Below are positions 29,803 through 37,977 of a stretch of 41,812 nt of DNA, in pieces. The DNA comes from a virus, in IMG/VR virus record IMGVR_UViG_3300001686_000011, positions 1 to 41,812 of that record; one strand, 5' to 3'. A program made the translations under genes and the position numbers. Each line of letters starts with the position of its first letter. The stretch's first letter is position 1. The notes under the pieces were generated by a model. It worked only from the letters and a program-made list of their open reading frames with translations, searched no databases and was not told the origin of the DNA.

Positions 29803-30810
29803 TCAGACCGGCGGCGGAGGGCTCGCGGCGGCGTGGCTGAGCACCGTCAGCAGCTGCTGCACCAACGCGTCGGGCAGGCCGGCCGAGACCAGCGCCGACG
29901 CGAGCTGGTTGACGTCGACCGAGGGCACCGACAGCGCCTTGACCGCGGCCAGCGTCTGCGCGTCGCGCTGCTGCTCGGCGGTGGCCTGCGCGTTGAGCGC
30001 GGCCAGGATGGCGTCCAGCTTGACACTGTTCGCCTCGCTCGCGTCCTTGGCGAGTCGAGAGAAATAGTCGGCGTAACCCCAGATGTTGCGGGCCTTGTCC
30101 GGTGTGAGCCCATCGGGCGCAATGATGTCGTCGGGTCCCATGTCGGTGTCCCCTCCCAAAGTGAGGTCTGCCTGCGTGAATGCTATCTGTCGGCTACGGT
30201 CGCCCGGGTGTGCCATGCCGGCGATCGGCGCAGCGTCGGTGTACTGCCAGACGGCCAGCCGAGGATGGCTGTAGCCGGATTGGTTCAGACCTTGCGACCA
30301 GACCACCGCGCCGGGGTAGGCGGCCACCATGAGGTAGACGTCACCGTCGACCCACTGATCCGGCTGCATGATCGTCTGCCAGAAGGATCGAGAGGCGTAC
30401 ACCATGATCTTGCGCTGGCCGGTGAGCTGCCGGTACCGCTCGATGAAGCGACGGATCCACTGAGGCGTGCCGCCGATCGGCCAGCCGATCGGCCTGCCGT
30501 TACTATCCGTCGTGTTCTCGATGTCCAGCAGCGGCAACAGCCGGCCGTTCTGGAAAGCCACCGATCCGGCCGTGGCGACGAAGTGCTCTGCGTCGGCCGC
30601 GGGATCCATGCGCGGGTCGGCGAAGTGGTACGCGCCAGCCAGTCCGCCGGCGGCAATCGCGCCGCCGAGCTGGCCAGCGTAGACAGGACTGGTGTACGCG
30701 GCGTAGCCGGATGCCTGCGTGGCCTTGACCCACACCGCCGGGGTGTCGCTGAGGTAGGCGGTCCAGTTGTTGATCTCGTTGTGACTGCTCACATCGCCAA
30801 TGAATCCCAC
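29803..30810 (-). CDS. Endolysin, GH25 lysozyme family
   Basis: This 335-aa muramidase opens MGFIGDVSSHNEINNWTAYL; D6 and LDIE at 95-98 match the GH25 acidic active-site residues, and YHFADPR and AVWQYTDAAPI are family landmarks. Residues 1-215 form the catalytic barrel; 230-335 are helical and Ala/Gln-rich and end in a Pro run, with no cell-wall binding domain I recognise. GTG start follows GAAGGGAAGGGG. It is placed between helicase and resolvase, away from any holin. Confidence 0.9.
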   Translation of the reverse strand: MGFIGDVSSHNEINNWTAYLSDTPAVWVKATQASGYAAYTSPVYAGQLGGAIAAGGLAGAYHFADPRMDPAADAEHFVATAGSVAFQNGRLLPLLDIENTTDSNGRPIGWPIGGTPQWIRRFIERYRQLTGQRKIMVYASRSFWQTIMQPDQWVDGDVYLMVAAYPGAVVWSQGLNQSGYSHPRLAVWQYTDAAPIAGMAHPGDRSRQIAFTQADLTLGGDTDMGPDDIIAPDGLTPDKARNIWGYADYFSRLAKDASEANSVKLDAILAALNAQATAEQQRDAQTLAAVKALSVPSVDVNQLASALVSAGLPDALVQQLLTVLSHAAASPPPPV

Positions 30811-30849
30811 GGTCGTCCCCTTCCCTTCGTCCCCACGGTACGGGACGGT

Positions 30850-32187
30850 TCACGCCCGGTCGGCGATGTCGCCCCAATGCGGCTTATAGTCGAGCTCGAT
30901 TGTGCCGGTACGGCCGTGCCGGTTCTTCGCGATAATGAACTGCACCGTTCCGGAAGGGTAGGAGATGGTGCCACCCTCGGGCAGCTCTTCCGTGATGGTC
31001 GGCAGGTGCAGCAAGATCACCCCGTCTGCGTCCTGCTCGATGCTGCCGGTTTCGCGGAAGTGGTGCAGCTGTGGAGCGTCAGCACCACCGCGGTTGAGCT
31101 GCGCTAGCGCCACCACCGGCAGGTGCAGTTCCTTGGCCAGCTGCTTGCAGATGCCGGACATGAGCGCCACCTGCTCCTGACGGTTGGAGCCAGCGGCAGT
31201 CTTGATCAACTGAAGATAGTCGATCACCACCAGGTGAAGGCCGTGACGGCGATGCAGCTGCCTGGCCTGAGCGACGATCCGGGCCATGGTGATGTTCGGC
31301 GAATCCAGGACCCATAGCGGCAGGTCGACCTGCTTCACCCACGCGGCGTGTGCCTGCGCCGCGGCGAGCACACGCCCGCTCGGCGCGTACGAGGTGAACT
31401 CGGACAGCTCCTCGCGCATGCTGGCGGCCATCCACCGATCCATCAGCTCGAAGCGGTGCATCTCCGCGCTCACGACCAGCGTGTTGTAGCCCGACTCGGC
31501 CGCCACCCATGCCACGCGGCCGCCGGCCAAGGTCTTGCCGACGCCCGGTCGAGCGCCGAACACGTAGAAGCCGCCCGGCCGCAAGCCGCCCGCCGTGAAG
31601 ATGGAATTCAGCTCGGCCCACGGCGTCGGCACCACCTGGTATTGCGGGCCGCCGGCCAGCTCGCCGAGGTAGGCGTCCACGAAGTCAGGCACCCGCGGCG
31701 CTTCGTCGACCACCATCACATCGGTCTGGATAGCCCGCCACGTCTCCTCGGCGTGCTCCATCACCGTGTCGAACGCGTCCAGGTCGCCGACATCCGCAAG
31801 CTGTTGAAGCCGCTGCCCGAGCGCGCCAACCCGGCGCAGCTTCGCCGCCTTCGCCACACGCTCGGCGGCCAGCGGTGCCCACCCGGGGGCCGGCGGGCTG
31901 AGACATTCGCGGGTCACGATGTCCATGCACATGCGCAACTTGGCCCCGCTGGCGGCCGCGCCGAGCGCCGAGTGCATGGCCGCGATGTCCAGCGGCTCGC
32001 CGTTGGTGGCGTGCGCCTCGACGACGCGCCAGACCAGCTCACGGCCGGCGCTGGTGAAGTCGGCGGGCCGTACCAGGCGCAGCGACTCCATCAGGTCGTC
32101 GATCATGGCCGGGTAGAACGCCAGCCCGAGCAGGGTCGCTTCGTCCGCGTTCAGCTGCTGCTGCCGATCGGCAGGCGTGAGGCTCAC
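30850..32187 (-). CDS. Replicative DNA helicase, DnaB family
   Basis: This 445-aa RecA-fold helicase starts at GTG in GTGA overlap. The N-terminal DnaB domain covers 12-100, with Walker A ARPGVGKT (212-219), SAEM (240-243), VVIDYLQL (320-327), LAQLNRG (362-368) and FRETGSIEQDAD (377-388). It unwinds phage DNA at the fork. It follows the replication initiator and a 163-aa gene that may be its loader. Length is normal. Confidence 0.93.
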   Translation of the reverse strand: MSLTPADRQQQLNADEATLLGLAFYPAMIDDLMESLRLVRPADFTSAGRELVWRVVEAHATNGEPLDIAAMHSALGAAASGAKLRMCMDIVTRECLSPPAPGWAPLAAERVAKAAKLRRVGALGQRLQQLADVGDLDAFDTVMEHAEETWRAIQTDVMVVDEAPRVPDFVDAYLGELAGGPQYQVVPTPWAELNSIFTAGGLRPGGFYVFGARPGVGKTLAGGRVAWVAAESGYNTLVVSAEMHRFELMDRWMAASMREELSEFTSYAPSGRVLAAAQAHAAWVKQVDLPLWVLDSPNITMARIVAQARQLHRRHGLHLVVIDYLQLIKTAAGSNRQEQVALMSGICKQLAKELHLPVVALAQLNRGGADAPQLHHFRETGSIEQDADGVILLHLPTITEELPEGGTISYPSGTVQFIIAKNRHGRTGTIELDYKPHWGDIADRA

Positions 32188-32675
32188 GCCGGGTCCGCGA
32201 ACCGTGTGGCGTTCTCGCGAATCCAGGTGATCCACTGCTCGTCGGTCATGCGGACCATCACGGCGTCTTCGAAACGGGCCCGCCAGCCGCGCGGATCGCG
32301 CTCGAAGAGCAGCTCGACATCTTCGCCCGCGAGCTGCGCGGCGATCGGATGCCGCCAGCACGACGCCCGGGCCGCGCGCAGCCAGGCCCGCCGGTCCATG
32401 ACGTGCTTGTGCACGTGGGCGGTCTTCACGAAACCCAGCTCGGACAGGTTGACTGCGTCCACGGCGGCGGCCAGCTCGACGGCCGTCCACTGGCCGGCGG
32501 CGGCGGCACGCTGCCAGCGGGTGATCTCCACGGGGCCGACCGGCGTTCCCAGGTCCAGCAGCAGCACGCGGTCACGCAGCTCTTCGGCGGTCATGCGCAG
32601 GGCTTCCGAGCTCAGCGGCGGCAACGTGGCGAACATGTCGTGCTTCGCCTGCTGCTCCGGTAGGTTGGTCGCCAT
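32184..32675 (-). CDS. Hypothetical replication-region protein
   Basis: This 163-aa helical protein begins MATNLPEQQAKHDMFATLPP. It lies between initiator and DnaB, where helicase loaders or primase accessories often sit, but shows no AAA+ Walker motif (so no DnaC-type loader). Features include TAEELRDRVLLLDLG and HVHKHVMDRRAWLRAAR. Function is inferred from position only. Confidence 0.6.
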   Translation of the reverse strand: MATNLPEQQAKHDMFATLPPLSSEALRMTAEELRDRVLLLDLGTPVGPVEITRWQRAAAAGQWTAVELAAAVDAVNLSELGFVKTAHVHKHVMDRRAWLRAARASCWRHPIAAQLAGEDVELLFERDPRGWRARFEDAVMVRMTDEQWITWIRENATRFADPA

Positions 32676-32702
32676 CGGTCGTACCGTCCTTCGATCGGTC
32701 TG

Positions 32703-32731
32703 CCCCCCGGACGTTCCAGCGTCGCGGGGGG
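32703..32731. terminator. GC hairpin between initiator and next gene
   Basis: CCCCCCG (32703-32709) pairs with CGGGGGG (32725-32731), with inner GACG/CGTC. On the plus strand it is followed by TTCTGTGTT; on the minus strand by CAGACC. It may limit readthrough. Confidence 0.4.
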
Positions 32732-32738
32732 TTCTGTG

Positions 32739-32744
32739 TTGACA
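32739..32744 (+). promoter_or_regulatory. TTGACACCC motif in inverted orientation
   Basis: The plus strand reads TGTGTTGACACCCTACCC, matching the family -35 but facing against the surrounding minus-strand genes. No TANNNT lies 17 bp downstream (TCAGAG). It may be an operator copy rather than a promoter. Confidence 0.4.
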
Positions 32745-32761
32745 CCCTACCCTGATCGACT

Positions 32762-33958
32762 TCAGAGCGTCCAGTCGTTCAGCATGCCCGATGCGTACCG
32801 GCGGTCACCGGGCGACATGCCGTCCGGCAGCTCCACGATCCCCTTGCTGGTGACGATCTGCTTCCCGCGGCCTCGAGCTGCCCAGTTGCCCGGCTGCACA
32901 TCGGCCATGGCCCGGAACACCCACGCGCCGCGCTTCTCCGCCGCCCGCTTCACCGCCGCCAGGATGTGCACAGGGTTGTTGCCGGCGGCCACCAGGCCCT
33001 TGACTTCCTTGCCGACCTGGCCGATCTGGCGGCCGGACGGCTCGAAGCTGAAGCCGCGGCACGCCTCGACGTACAAGCCGACCAAGGTCTTCGTCCACTC
33101 GGACGGGGTGTGCTGCTCGCGCGGCAGCTGCCACGCCATGGCGTCATAGCGGGGGGCATCCACCGGCGCGCTGCGCTTGCGCTTGCCGGTCTCTTCGGGC
33201 TCGGCAAGAAGCCAGGACGCCGAGAGATCGGCGACGGCCGGAATGGTCGGCTCGGCCGGCGCTAGCTCGGTGCCGGGCTCTTCGATGATCTCGGCCTCGG
33301 TCACCTCCGGGCCGGCCGGCGTCGCGCTAGCGGCGTCGGTGATCTTCTGGTTGGTCTCTTCTGCTGGTGGTGAAAAGGACTGGTCGCCGGAAGCCAAGTG
33401 CGTGACACGACCCGATGTCACGCACTTGGCTTCCGAGATCAACTCGTCTGTCACGCACTTAGCTTCCGCGGCTTTGCCCTGCTCGATGGCCTCTGTCACG
33501 CACTCAGCTTCCGAGATCAACTTTGCTCGGCGGCGGCGTTGACGCTCAACCGCAAGCGCCCGCTTGTGCTCCTCGCGGGCATCGATCGGCAGCCAGCCCG
33601 CCGGCACGTCGTACTCGAACCGCAGCCGCCACCGGATCGTGCCGTGGCGGCTCAGCCCATCCCGCTCGACGCGCTTGGCTTCCTCAAGGCGGGCCAGGGC
33701 CGACCGCACCGAGCGCTCGGACACGTGCGCCCGCTCGGCCAGCCAGGCATTCGAGGGGTAGGCGTTGCGGCCGGTCTTGTGGTCAGCCCGAGAGGCGAGG
33801 TTGGCAAGCACCCGGTTGGCCACCTTGTCCTCTGCGCCGCGCCCGTTCAGCAGCGGCGGCAGGGCGGAGAGCCAGTCGAGAGTGCCCTTCCACTGCTGCC
33901 CGTCAAGCAAGTGTGTGTCAACTCGCTGGTCAGTGGCGTTGTGCTGCGGGTCAGTCAT
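32762..33958 (-). CDS. Winged-helix replication initiator-like protein
   Basis: This 398-aa protein has a winged-helix region at residues 60-115 (NAYPSNAWLAERAHVSERSV then RSALARLEEAKRV). Residues 145-195 are a basic and repetitive linker in which EAKCVT/EAECVT recurs, encoded by iteron-like DNA. The C-terminal domain (280-398) has a helix pattern WTKTLVGLYVEACRGFSFEP and a WNAARGRGK-like stretch. It resembles phage lambda-O-type initiators in layout: N-terminal DNA binding, origin repeats within the gene, downstream helicase genes. Identity is inferred from this layout. Confidence 0.7.
   Translation of the reverse strand: MTDPQHNATDQRVDTHLLDGQQWKGTLDWLSALPPLLNGRGAEDKVANRVLANLASRADHKTGRNAYPSNAWLAERAHVSERSVRSALARLEEAKRVERDGLSRHGTIRWRLRFEYDVPAGWLPIDAREEHKRALAVERQRRRRAKLISEAECVTEAIEQGKAAEAKCVTDELISEAKCVTSGRVTHLASGDQSFSPPAEETNQKITDAASATPAGPEVTEAEIIEEPGTELAPAEPTIPAVADLSASWLLAEPEETGKRKRSAPVDAPRYDAMAWQLPREQHTPSEWTKTLVGLYVEACRGFSFEPSGRQIGQVGKEVKGLVAAGNNPVHILAAVKRAAEKRGAWVFRAMADVQPGNWAARGRGKQIVTSKGIVELPDGMSPGDRRYASGMLNDWTL
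33389..33522. repeat. Four iteron-like repeats, candidate replication origin
   Basis: TGTCACGCACTTGGCTTCC occurs at 33416-33434 and inverted at 33389-33407, forming a perfect 19-bp inverted repeat around CGACCCGA. Two more direct copies with one or two changes start at 33449 and 33494; 33416 and 33494 extend the match with GAGATCAACT. They lie inside the initiator gene, as in lambda ori. Confidence 0.65.
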
Positions 33959-33988
33959 GGATAGACTCCCTGCTAGATGAGCGTTCTA

Positions 33989-34025
33989 GCAGCCCCGCTG
34001 GGTCGGCACCCATAGGCGGGGCTGC
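33989..34025 (-). terminator. 10-bp hairpin upstream of initiator
   Basis: GCAGCCCCGC (33989-33998) pairs exactly with 34016-34025; the loop holds TGGGT/ACCCA. A second stem GCTAGA/TCTAGC (33972-33990) lies next to the initiator's AGGGAG site, so the leader may be regulatory. Confidence 0.45.
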
Positions 34026-34026
34026 A

Positions 34027-34161
34027 TTACGTCTGGGGTCTGATCGTATCCGTCGGACGTCTGACGCGATAGGTGCCGAAGCGCACCGCAGCGGGCCGGA
34101 AGTCACGGAATGGCAACAGGTCTAGTCCTGCGCTGCCGTGTACGCTGCCGGTGCGGGTCAT
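34027..34161 (-). CDS. Possible 44-aa basic protein
   Basis: ATG 34161 opens MTRTGSVHGSAGLDLLPFRD and ends RPTDTIRPQT. No ribosome site is convincing and no family recognised. Included because it fills the gap between HNH and initiator genes on the coding strand. Confidence 0.3.
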   Translation of the reverse strand: MTRTGSVHGSAGLDLLPFRDFRPAAVRFGTYRVRRPTDTIRPQT

Positions 34162-34229
34162 GGCTGGTTCGCGCTGGTGGTCAAGGCCGCCGGGTCTGGT
34201 TCCCCTTGCCCGGCGGCCGCACCGCGGTT

Positions 34230-34889
34230 CTAGTTCGGCCGCTCGGGGTCCGGCCACTCTCCATGGGTGAGCTGCCGGCGCTGCTTGGCGGTGAGCTCCG
34301 AGCTCTTGCCGTAGATCCGGCCGCACGGTCCGTAGAGGACAGGCAGCGGCTGTGGTCGCACCCGCTGCCCGGCCGCCGCCAGTTCCTGACGCACGCGCTC
34401 GCGACCACCCGGGTCAAGCCGCGCCTGCTCCTCGGGTGTCCATTCGACGTCGACCAGCCCCGGCAGGCGCAGGCGTGATCCGACGTAGACGTAGCCCAGG
34501 GCAATGGGCGGCCCGAGCGGCACGCGGATGTGGTCCACCAGCAGGGACCATTGCCGGATGTTCGGGGACGGCGCGATCAGCACCGGCACGCGGTCGAGAG
34601 GCTCGGTCGACAGCTTCGACACCAGCCAACCGCGCGGACCGGACACGCCGTTGCGGTCCGCGTGCACGCTGCCCGGGCCGCCGTTGTGCACGGTCGGGTC
34701 GAGCGCCAGCAGGTTGGACAGCAGGTCGGTATCCAACCGGGAGGTGCCGCCCATGCCCTTGTTGCGTCGGTGATGGGCGTCGAAGGTCTCGAAGTCCAGC
34801 GGCGTGCCGCTCACCTCACACCGGCCGCTGCATCGGGCCCACAGCTGCTCACGTAGGCGTGACCAGTTGGCCTTCGGTCGCTTCGCCAT
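34230..34889 (-). CDS. HNH endonuclease
   Basis: This 219-aa protein carries an HNH motif near residue 39: AHHRRNKGMGGTSRLDTDLL and NLLALDPTVHNGGPGSVHAD. An upstream CSGRCEVSG may bind zinc. Residues 105-219 form a second part with strand-rich VRVPLGPPIALGYVYVGSRL and no known motif. Phage HNH proteins of this type lie near origins and recombination genes. ATG 34889 follows GAGGGGAG, first gene of the leftward block. Confidence 0.8.
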   Translation of the reverse strand: MAKRPKANWSRLREQLWARCSGRCEVSGTPLDFETFDAHHRRNKGMGGTSRLDTDLLSNLLALDPTVHNGGPGSVHADRNGVSGPRGWLVSKLSTEPLDRVPVLIAPSPNIRQWSLLVDHIRVPLGPPIALGYVYVGSRLRLPGLVDVEWTPEEQARLDPGGRERVRQELAAAGQRVRPQPLPVLYGPCGRIYGKSSELTAKQRRQLTHGEWPDPERPN

Positions 34890-34892
34890 ATG

Positions 34893-34921
34893 TTGACTCC
34901 CCTCGGGTCGGTGGGTATGAT
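34893..34921 (+). promoter_or_regulatory. Rightward promoter TTGACT-17-TATGAT
   Basis: TTGACT at 34893-34898 and TATGAT at 34916-34921. It drives the plus-strand block, starting near 34928; a GGGAGG site and GTG 34960 follow. It is related to but distinct from the family (TTGACTCCC, no palindrome). Confidence 0.75.
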
Positions 34922-34924
34922 CCT

Positions 34925-34953
34925 AGTATGCGAGCACGGCGAAGGGAGGTCAA
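34925..34953 (-). promoter_or_regulatory. Leftward promoter TTGACC-17-CATACT
   Basis: TTGACC at 34948-34953 and CATACT at 34925-34930 (minus strand). Its -10 sits just beyond the rightward -10, so the two start sites face each other and may compete. It would start the 34889 HNH operon. Confidence 0.5.
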
Positions 34954-34959
34954 CCACCG

Positions 34960-35559
34960 GTGAGCACGAACCCACGGCCCACGGTCCAGATCAAGAGCCC
35001 CGACCAGCTGACCGAGCGCGACCTTGAAATTCTGCGCCTCAAGAAGGTCGAAGGCTGGAGCTTCCGCGAGATCGGAGACTCGCTCGGCATCACACGCCAG
35101 GCCGCGCAGCTGGCATACCGGCGGGCCGGCGGCGAGACCGACCGGCAGTGGCCCGTCGAGAAGGCGTCCGACGCTGTGCACCAGCCCGAGGTACGCGTGC
35201 GCAAGGTCGTCAACACGGCCGCTCTTGCCCGCCTGGCCCAGATGAGCGCGGAAGGACTCGGCCGTTACACGCTGCGCGAGCTGTGCCGGCGGTTTGCTCT
35301 GCTGCCGCTCGGACAGCGCGAGTTCCCGCCACTGGACGCGCCTTTCACGTCGTCGCCGCCAGGCAGTCGCAGCGGCGAGACCATCACACTGCGTTGGGAG
35401 ACGCGGTGGGCCGAGTTCGAGGGGGCCCAGAAGCTGATCCACCAGCGCGGCTACTCGCTGTCCGAGGTGATCGAGAAGCGGCTGCGCCAGTTCGCGCTGA
35501 CCGGAGACATCCCGCCCGAGCCGACCCTGAAGACCCTGGAGACCAGCAGCGATGACTGA
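34960..35559 (+). CDS. HTH DNA-binding protein
   Basis: This 199-aa protein has a sigma-region-4/MerR-like helix-turn-helix at residues 18-50 (TERDLEILRLKKVEGWSFRE then IGDSLGITRQAAQLAYRRAG). The C-terminal half has a QREF...PPLDAPF segment and a helix ending SEVIEKRLRQFALTG. GTG 34960 follows GAAGGGAGG by 11 bases. As the first gene from the rightward promoter, it is a candidate regulator of the family promoters, without direct evidence. Confidence 0.75.
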   Translation: MSTNPRPTVQIKSPDQLTERDLEILRLKKVEGWSFREIGDSLGITRQAAQLAYRRAGGETDRQWPVEKASDAVHQPEVRVRKVVNTAALARLAQMSAEGLGRYTLRELCRRFALLPLGQREFPPLDAPFTSSPPGSRSGETITLRWETRWAEFEGAQKLIHQRGYSLSEVIEKRLRQFALTGDIPPEPTLKTLETSSDD

Positions 35560-36883
35560 CCAGCAGGACCAGCCACAGACCAAGCGACCGGCCATGCAGG
35601 TCGCACTCGACGCCGAGAAGCTCGCCAGGCAGGCCATGAGCGAGGTGGAGAACATCGGCGCGCTGGCCGCCGCGGCGGCCGAGTCAGGCGGCGGCGAGCA
35701 GGTCGGAACGGTGCTCGGTGAGCTCAAGCAGACGGTGGACAGCCACGATGGCGCGCTCCGTGAGGTCATCACCGATCTCGGCGCGACCAGGCGCGAGATC
35801 GGCGCGCTAGCCACGCAGCGGCAGGTCGCCAAGGTGCGGGAGCAGGTCGAAAACATCGAGAAGTGGCAGCTGGCCGAACTCGAAGGTGCGCAGGACGGCG
35901 GCAGCACGATGGTGGCCGGCCTGGTCGAGATGGTGGCCGAACTGCGCGAAGAGCTTGAGCAGCTGCGCGGTCGCCTGGCGCACAAGGCGGACGGCGGCGG
36001 CGCGGCGGTGCATTCGCCGGGTGCGCCGCACGTGCTCGGCCTGATCGCGCAGTTGCAGAAGCTCGTGCACGAGATCGGCAAGGGTCGTGAGTTCAGGGCC
36101 GAGAACAGCCGGGGCACCGTTACCCAGCAGTACGACTTCCGGGGTATCGACGAGGCACAGAACGCTATCGGCTCGGCGCAGCGCGAGATTGGGCTGATCG
36201 GCCCGAAGGTGACGATCATCGAAAAGACGGTCAACATCACCGAGGTTGACAAGGGCAGCTACACGCAGGTGTGGACCACGGTCAGTGTGACGGCGCGCTA
36301 CACCTTCCAGTCGCCGGTGGACGGCTCGGAGTGGTCGACTGAGGGCTGCGGCATGGGCCGCGATCTCGGCGACAAGGCCGAAAGCAAGGCGCTGGCCGGC
36401 GCGTTCAAGTACGCCCTCTTTCACGGGCTGAACATCCCGGTCAAGGGCGTGTTCGTGGACGCTGAGACCGAAGACCCGCGGATCGAGCGTCAGCAGTCGC
36501 AGGACACCGGCCGCATCTATGGCCACGGTCACGCCGCACCGGACCCGCACGGCAGCGATGCCGAGGCCGAGGCAGCATTCGAGCGCGCCTTGCAGGCCCC
36601 CTCGCCGGCCAACGTGCAGGCGTCCCTGGCCGCGCAGCAGGCGGCACCGGCAGAGCGACCCGACACCCGCAGTCCCGAAGAGTTGGCGCGTGACGCGTTG
36701 GCCGCCGGGCGCAAGGCCGCCAACGCGGACGACGCCGGCAAGGTGTGGCAGTACGCGCATCAACGCGGCGTGCTCTCCATGCACGTCGAGGGGTTGCAGC
36801 TCGGTCAGCATCTCCTGGCCGCGCTGCGACTGCTGCCCGGCGGTGCTGCACTGCGACTGGCCGGAATGGAGCACTACCTGTGA
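35552..36883 (+). CDS. ERF-family single-strand annealing protein
   Basis: This 443-aa recombinase has a long N-terminal coiled coil (about 20-145) then the ERF core at 160-310: YDFRGIDEAQNAIGSAQ (194-210), VTARYTFQSP (246-255) and GMGRDLGDKAESKALAGAFK (267-286) followed by YAL. ERF anneals ssDNA and works with SSB, encoded nearby. The C-terminal 100 residues are Ala/Pro-rich linker and helices. The N-terminal coiled coil is unusual. Start overlaps the HTH gene by 8 bases. Confidence 0.88.
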   Translation: MTDQQDQPQTKRPAMQVALDAEKLARQAMSEVENIGALAAAAAESGGGEQVGTVLGELKQTVDSHDGALREVITDLGATRREIGALATQRQVAKVREQVENIEKWQLAELEGAQDGGSTMVAGLVEMVAELREELEQLRGRLAHKADGGGAAVHSPGAPHVLGLIAQLQKLVHEIGKGREFRAENSRGTVTQQYDFRGIDEAQNAIGSAQREIGLIGPKVTIIEKTVNITEVDKGSYTQVWTTVSVTARYTFQSPVDGSEWSTEGCGMGRDLGDKAESKALAGAFKYALFHGLNIPVKGVFVDAETEDPRIERQQSQDTGRIYGHGHAAPDPHGSDAEAEAAFERALQAPSPANVQASLAAQQAAPAERPDTRSPEELARDALAAGRKAANADDAGKVWQYAHQRGVLSMHVEGLQLGQHLLAALRLLPGGAALRLAGMEHYL

Positions 36884-37536
36884 GCGACTCGACGGCGTAT
36901 GGGGATGCCGTGCAGCAAGCGCTGGTCGCCGTGCTGCGTGACTCGGCGCATTACGAGACGGGGCCGGTCGATGCCTGTTCCGGGCCGGCGCAGTTGATCG
37001 CGGACGGCGACGGGACACAGCTGGTCGTCTGCTCGTGCGGCGCGGTGGTGGAGATTCCGGGCGGCATCGAGGCGCAGCTGCGTAGCCGCGGCCTGCTCCC
37101 CGATGCCGGCCCGGTCACCGCATCCGACCCGGTGTATCCGGGGCTGCCGATGATCGACCCGTCGCAGATCGCGACGCCGGCCGATCTTGAGGCGCACCTG
37201 CTCGACGTGATCGTGCGCCTGGAACGCGGCCAGATGTTCGAGCGGGAAGCGATCGAAGCCGAGTACAACGCCCGGTTGGCGTGGGAGCTGGCCCGCGCGA
37301 AGTCGATCGCGACGGGCGGGGGCGCGGCCGACGTGCGGGAGGCTCGTGCGCTCACCGACAACGAAGAGTTGTACGAGACGTATCGGCGGGCCGAGATGAT
37401 GCGCAAGGCGACGCAGGCCGCGATGCACAACTGCCGGTCGCAGCTGTCGGGCTACCAGTCGGTAGCACGGTCGGTGCTGGCGACGTACGGGGCCGGCGGG
37501 TCGCCGGGACCAGCCACTTCGAGGGGACGGAATTGA
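36880..37536 (+). CDS. Hypothetical 218-aa protein in recombination operon
   Basis: GTG 36880 (GTGA overlap) opens VSDSTAYGDAVQQALVAVLR. Residues 50-75 are strand-rich with CSCGAVVEIPGG. The C-terminal half is a long helical, coiled-coil-like segment (LLDVIVRLERGQMFEREAIE, then YNARLAWELARAK). No family recognised; co-operonic with ERF and SSB. Confidence 0.65.
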   Translation: MSDSTAYGDAVQQALVAVLRDSAHYETGPVDACSGPAQLIADGDGTQLVVCSCGAVVEIPGGIEAQLRSRGLLPDAGPVTASDPVYPGLPMIDPSQIATPADLEAHLLDVIVRLERGQMFEREAIEAEYNARLAWELARAKSIATGGGAADVREARALTDNEELYETYRRAEMMRKATQAAMHNCRSQLSGYQSVARSVLATYGAGGSPGPATSRGRN

Positions 37537-37538
37537 CG

Positions 37539-37976
37539 ATGATGTTCAACAAGGCGGCCCTGCTTGCCGCCGCTGAAGCCGAGATCGAGGCGCGCAACAC
37601 TGCAATGCGCGCCGAAGTGGACCGGCGAAACGCGGAGCTGGCCGATGCCAAACGGGCATGGATGGACCACTACGGCGAAGCATGGCTCACCACGTTGACC
37701 CAGCTGCGCAAGAAGCTGCGCAACGGCCAGCCTATCTACGGTGCCGACCTTCCATCGGCGGACCGGTACGGCCGGGTGGCCCTCTACGGTGATCGACCCA
37801 TAGCCGACCGGCAGCACAAGGACATGCTGTCGCCGGACCTGGCCAATCTGATCGAGGTCCTGAAAACGATCGACGACGAGTTGGTCAGCGTGCCGACACT
37901 GCGCACCCTGCTCACGCCCGCGGCCCTCGGCGCGGCACTGCGCCAGCTGGGCCGCTCAACCAGTAAGGAAAACTGA
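37539..37976 (+). CDS. Hypothetical 145-aa protein
   Basis: It starts MMFNKAALLAAAEAEIEARN after GAGGGGACGG; ATG 37542 is the alternative. The N-terminal half is a charged helix, followed by YGEAWLTTLTQLRKKLRNG and a strand/turn region GRVALYGDRPIADR. No family recognised. Confidence 0.65.
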   Translation: MMFNKAALLAAAEAEIEARNTAMRAEVDRRNAELADAKRAWMDHYGEAWLTTLTQLRKKLRNGQPIYGADLPSADRYGRVALYGDRPIADRQHKDMLSPDLANLIEVLKTIDDELVSVPTLRTLLTPAALGAALRQLGRSTSKEN

Positions 37977-37977
37977 C

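Noticed and set aside
33905-33915. Another TTGACA copy at the start of the initiator gene
   Set aside because: It lies in coding sequence (RVDTHL), has no -10 at 17 bp (CAGCAG) and lacks the full palindrome; likely chance.
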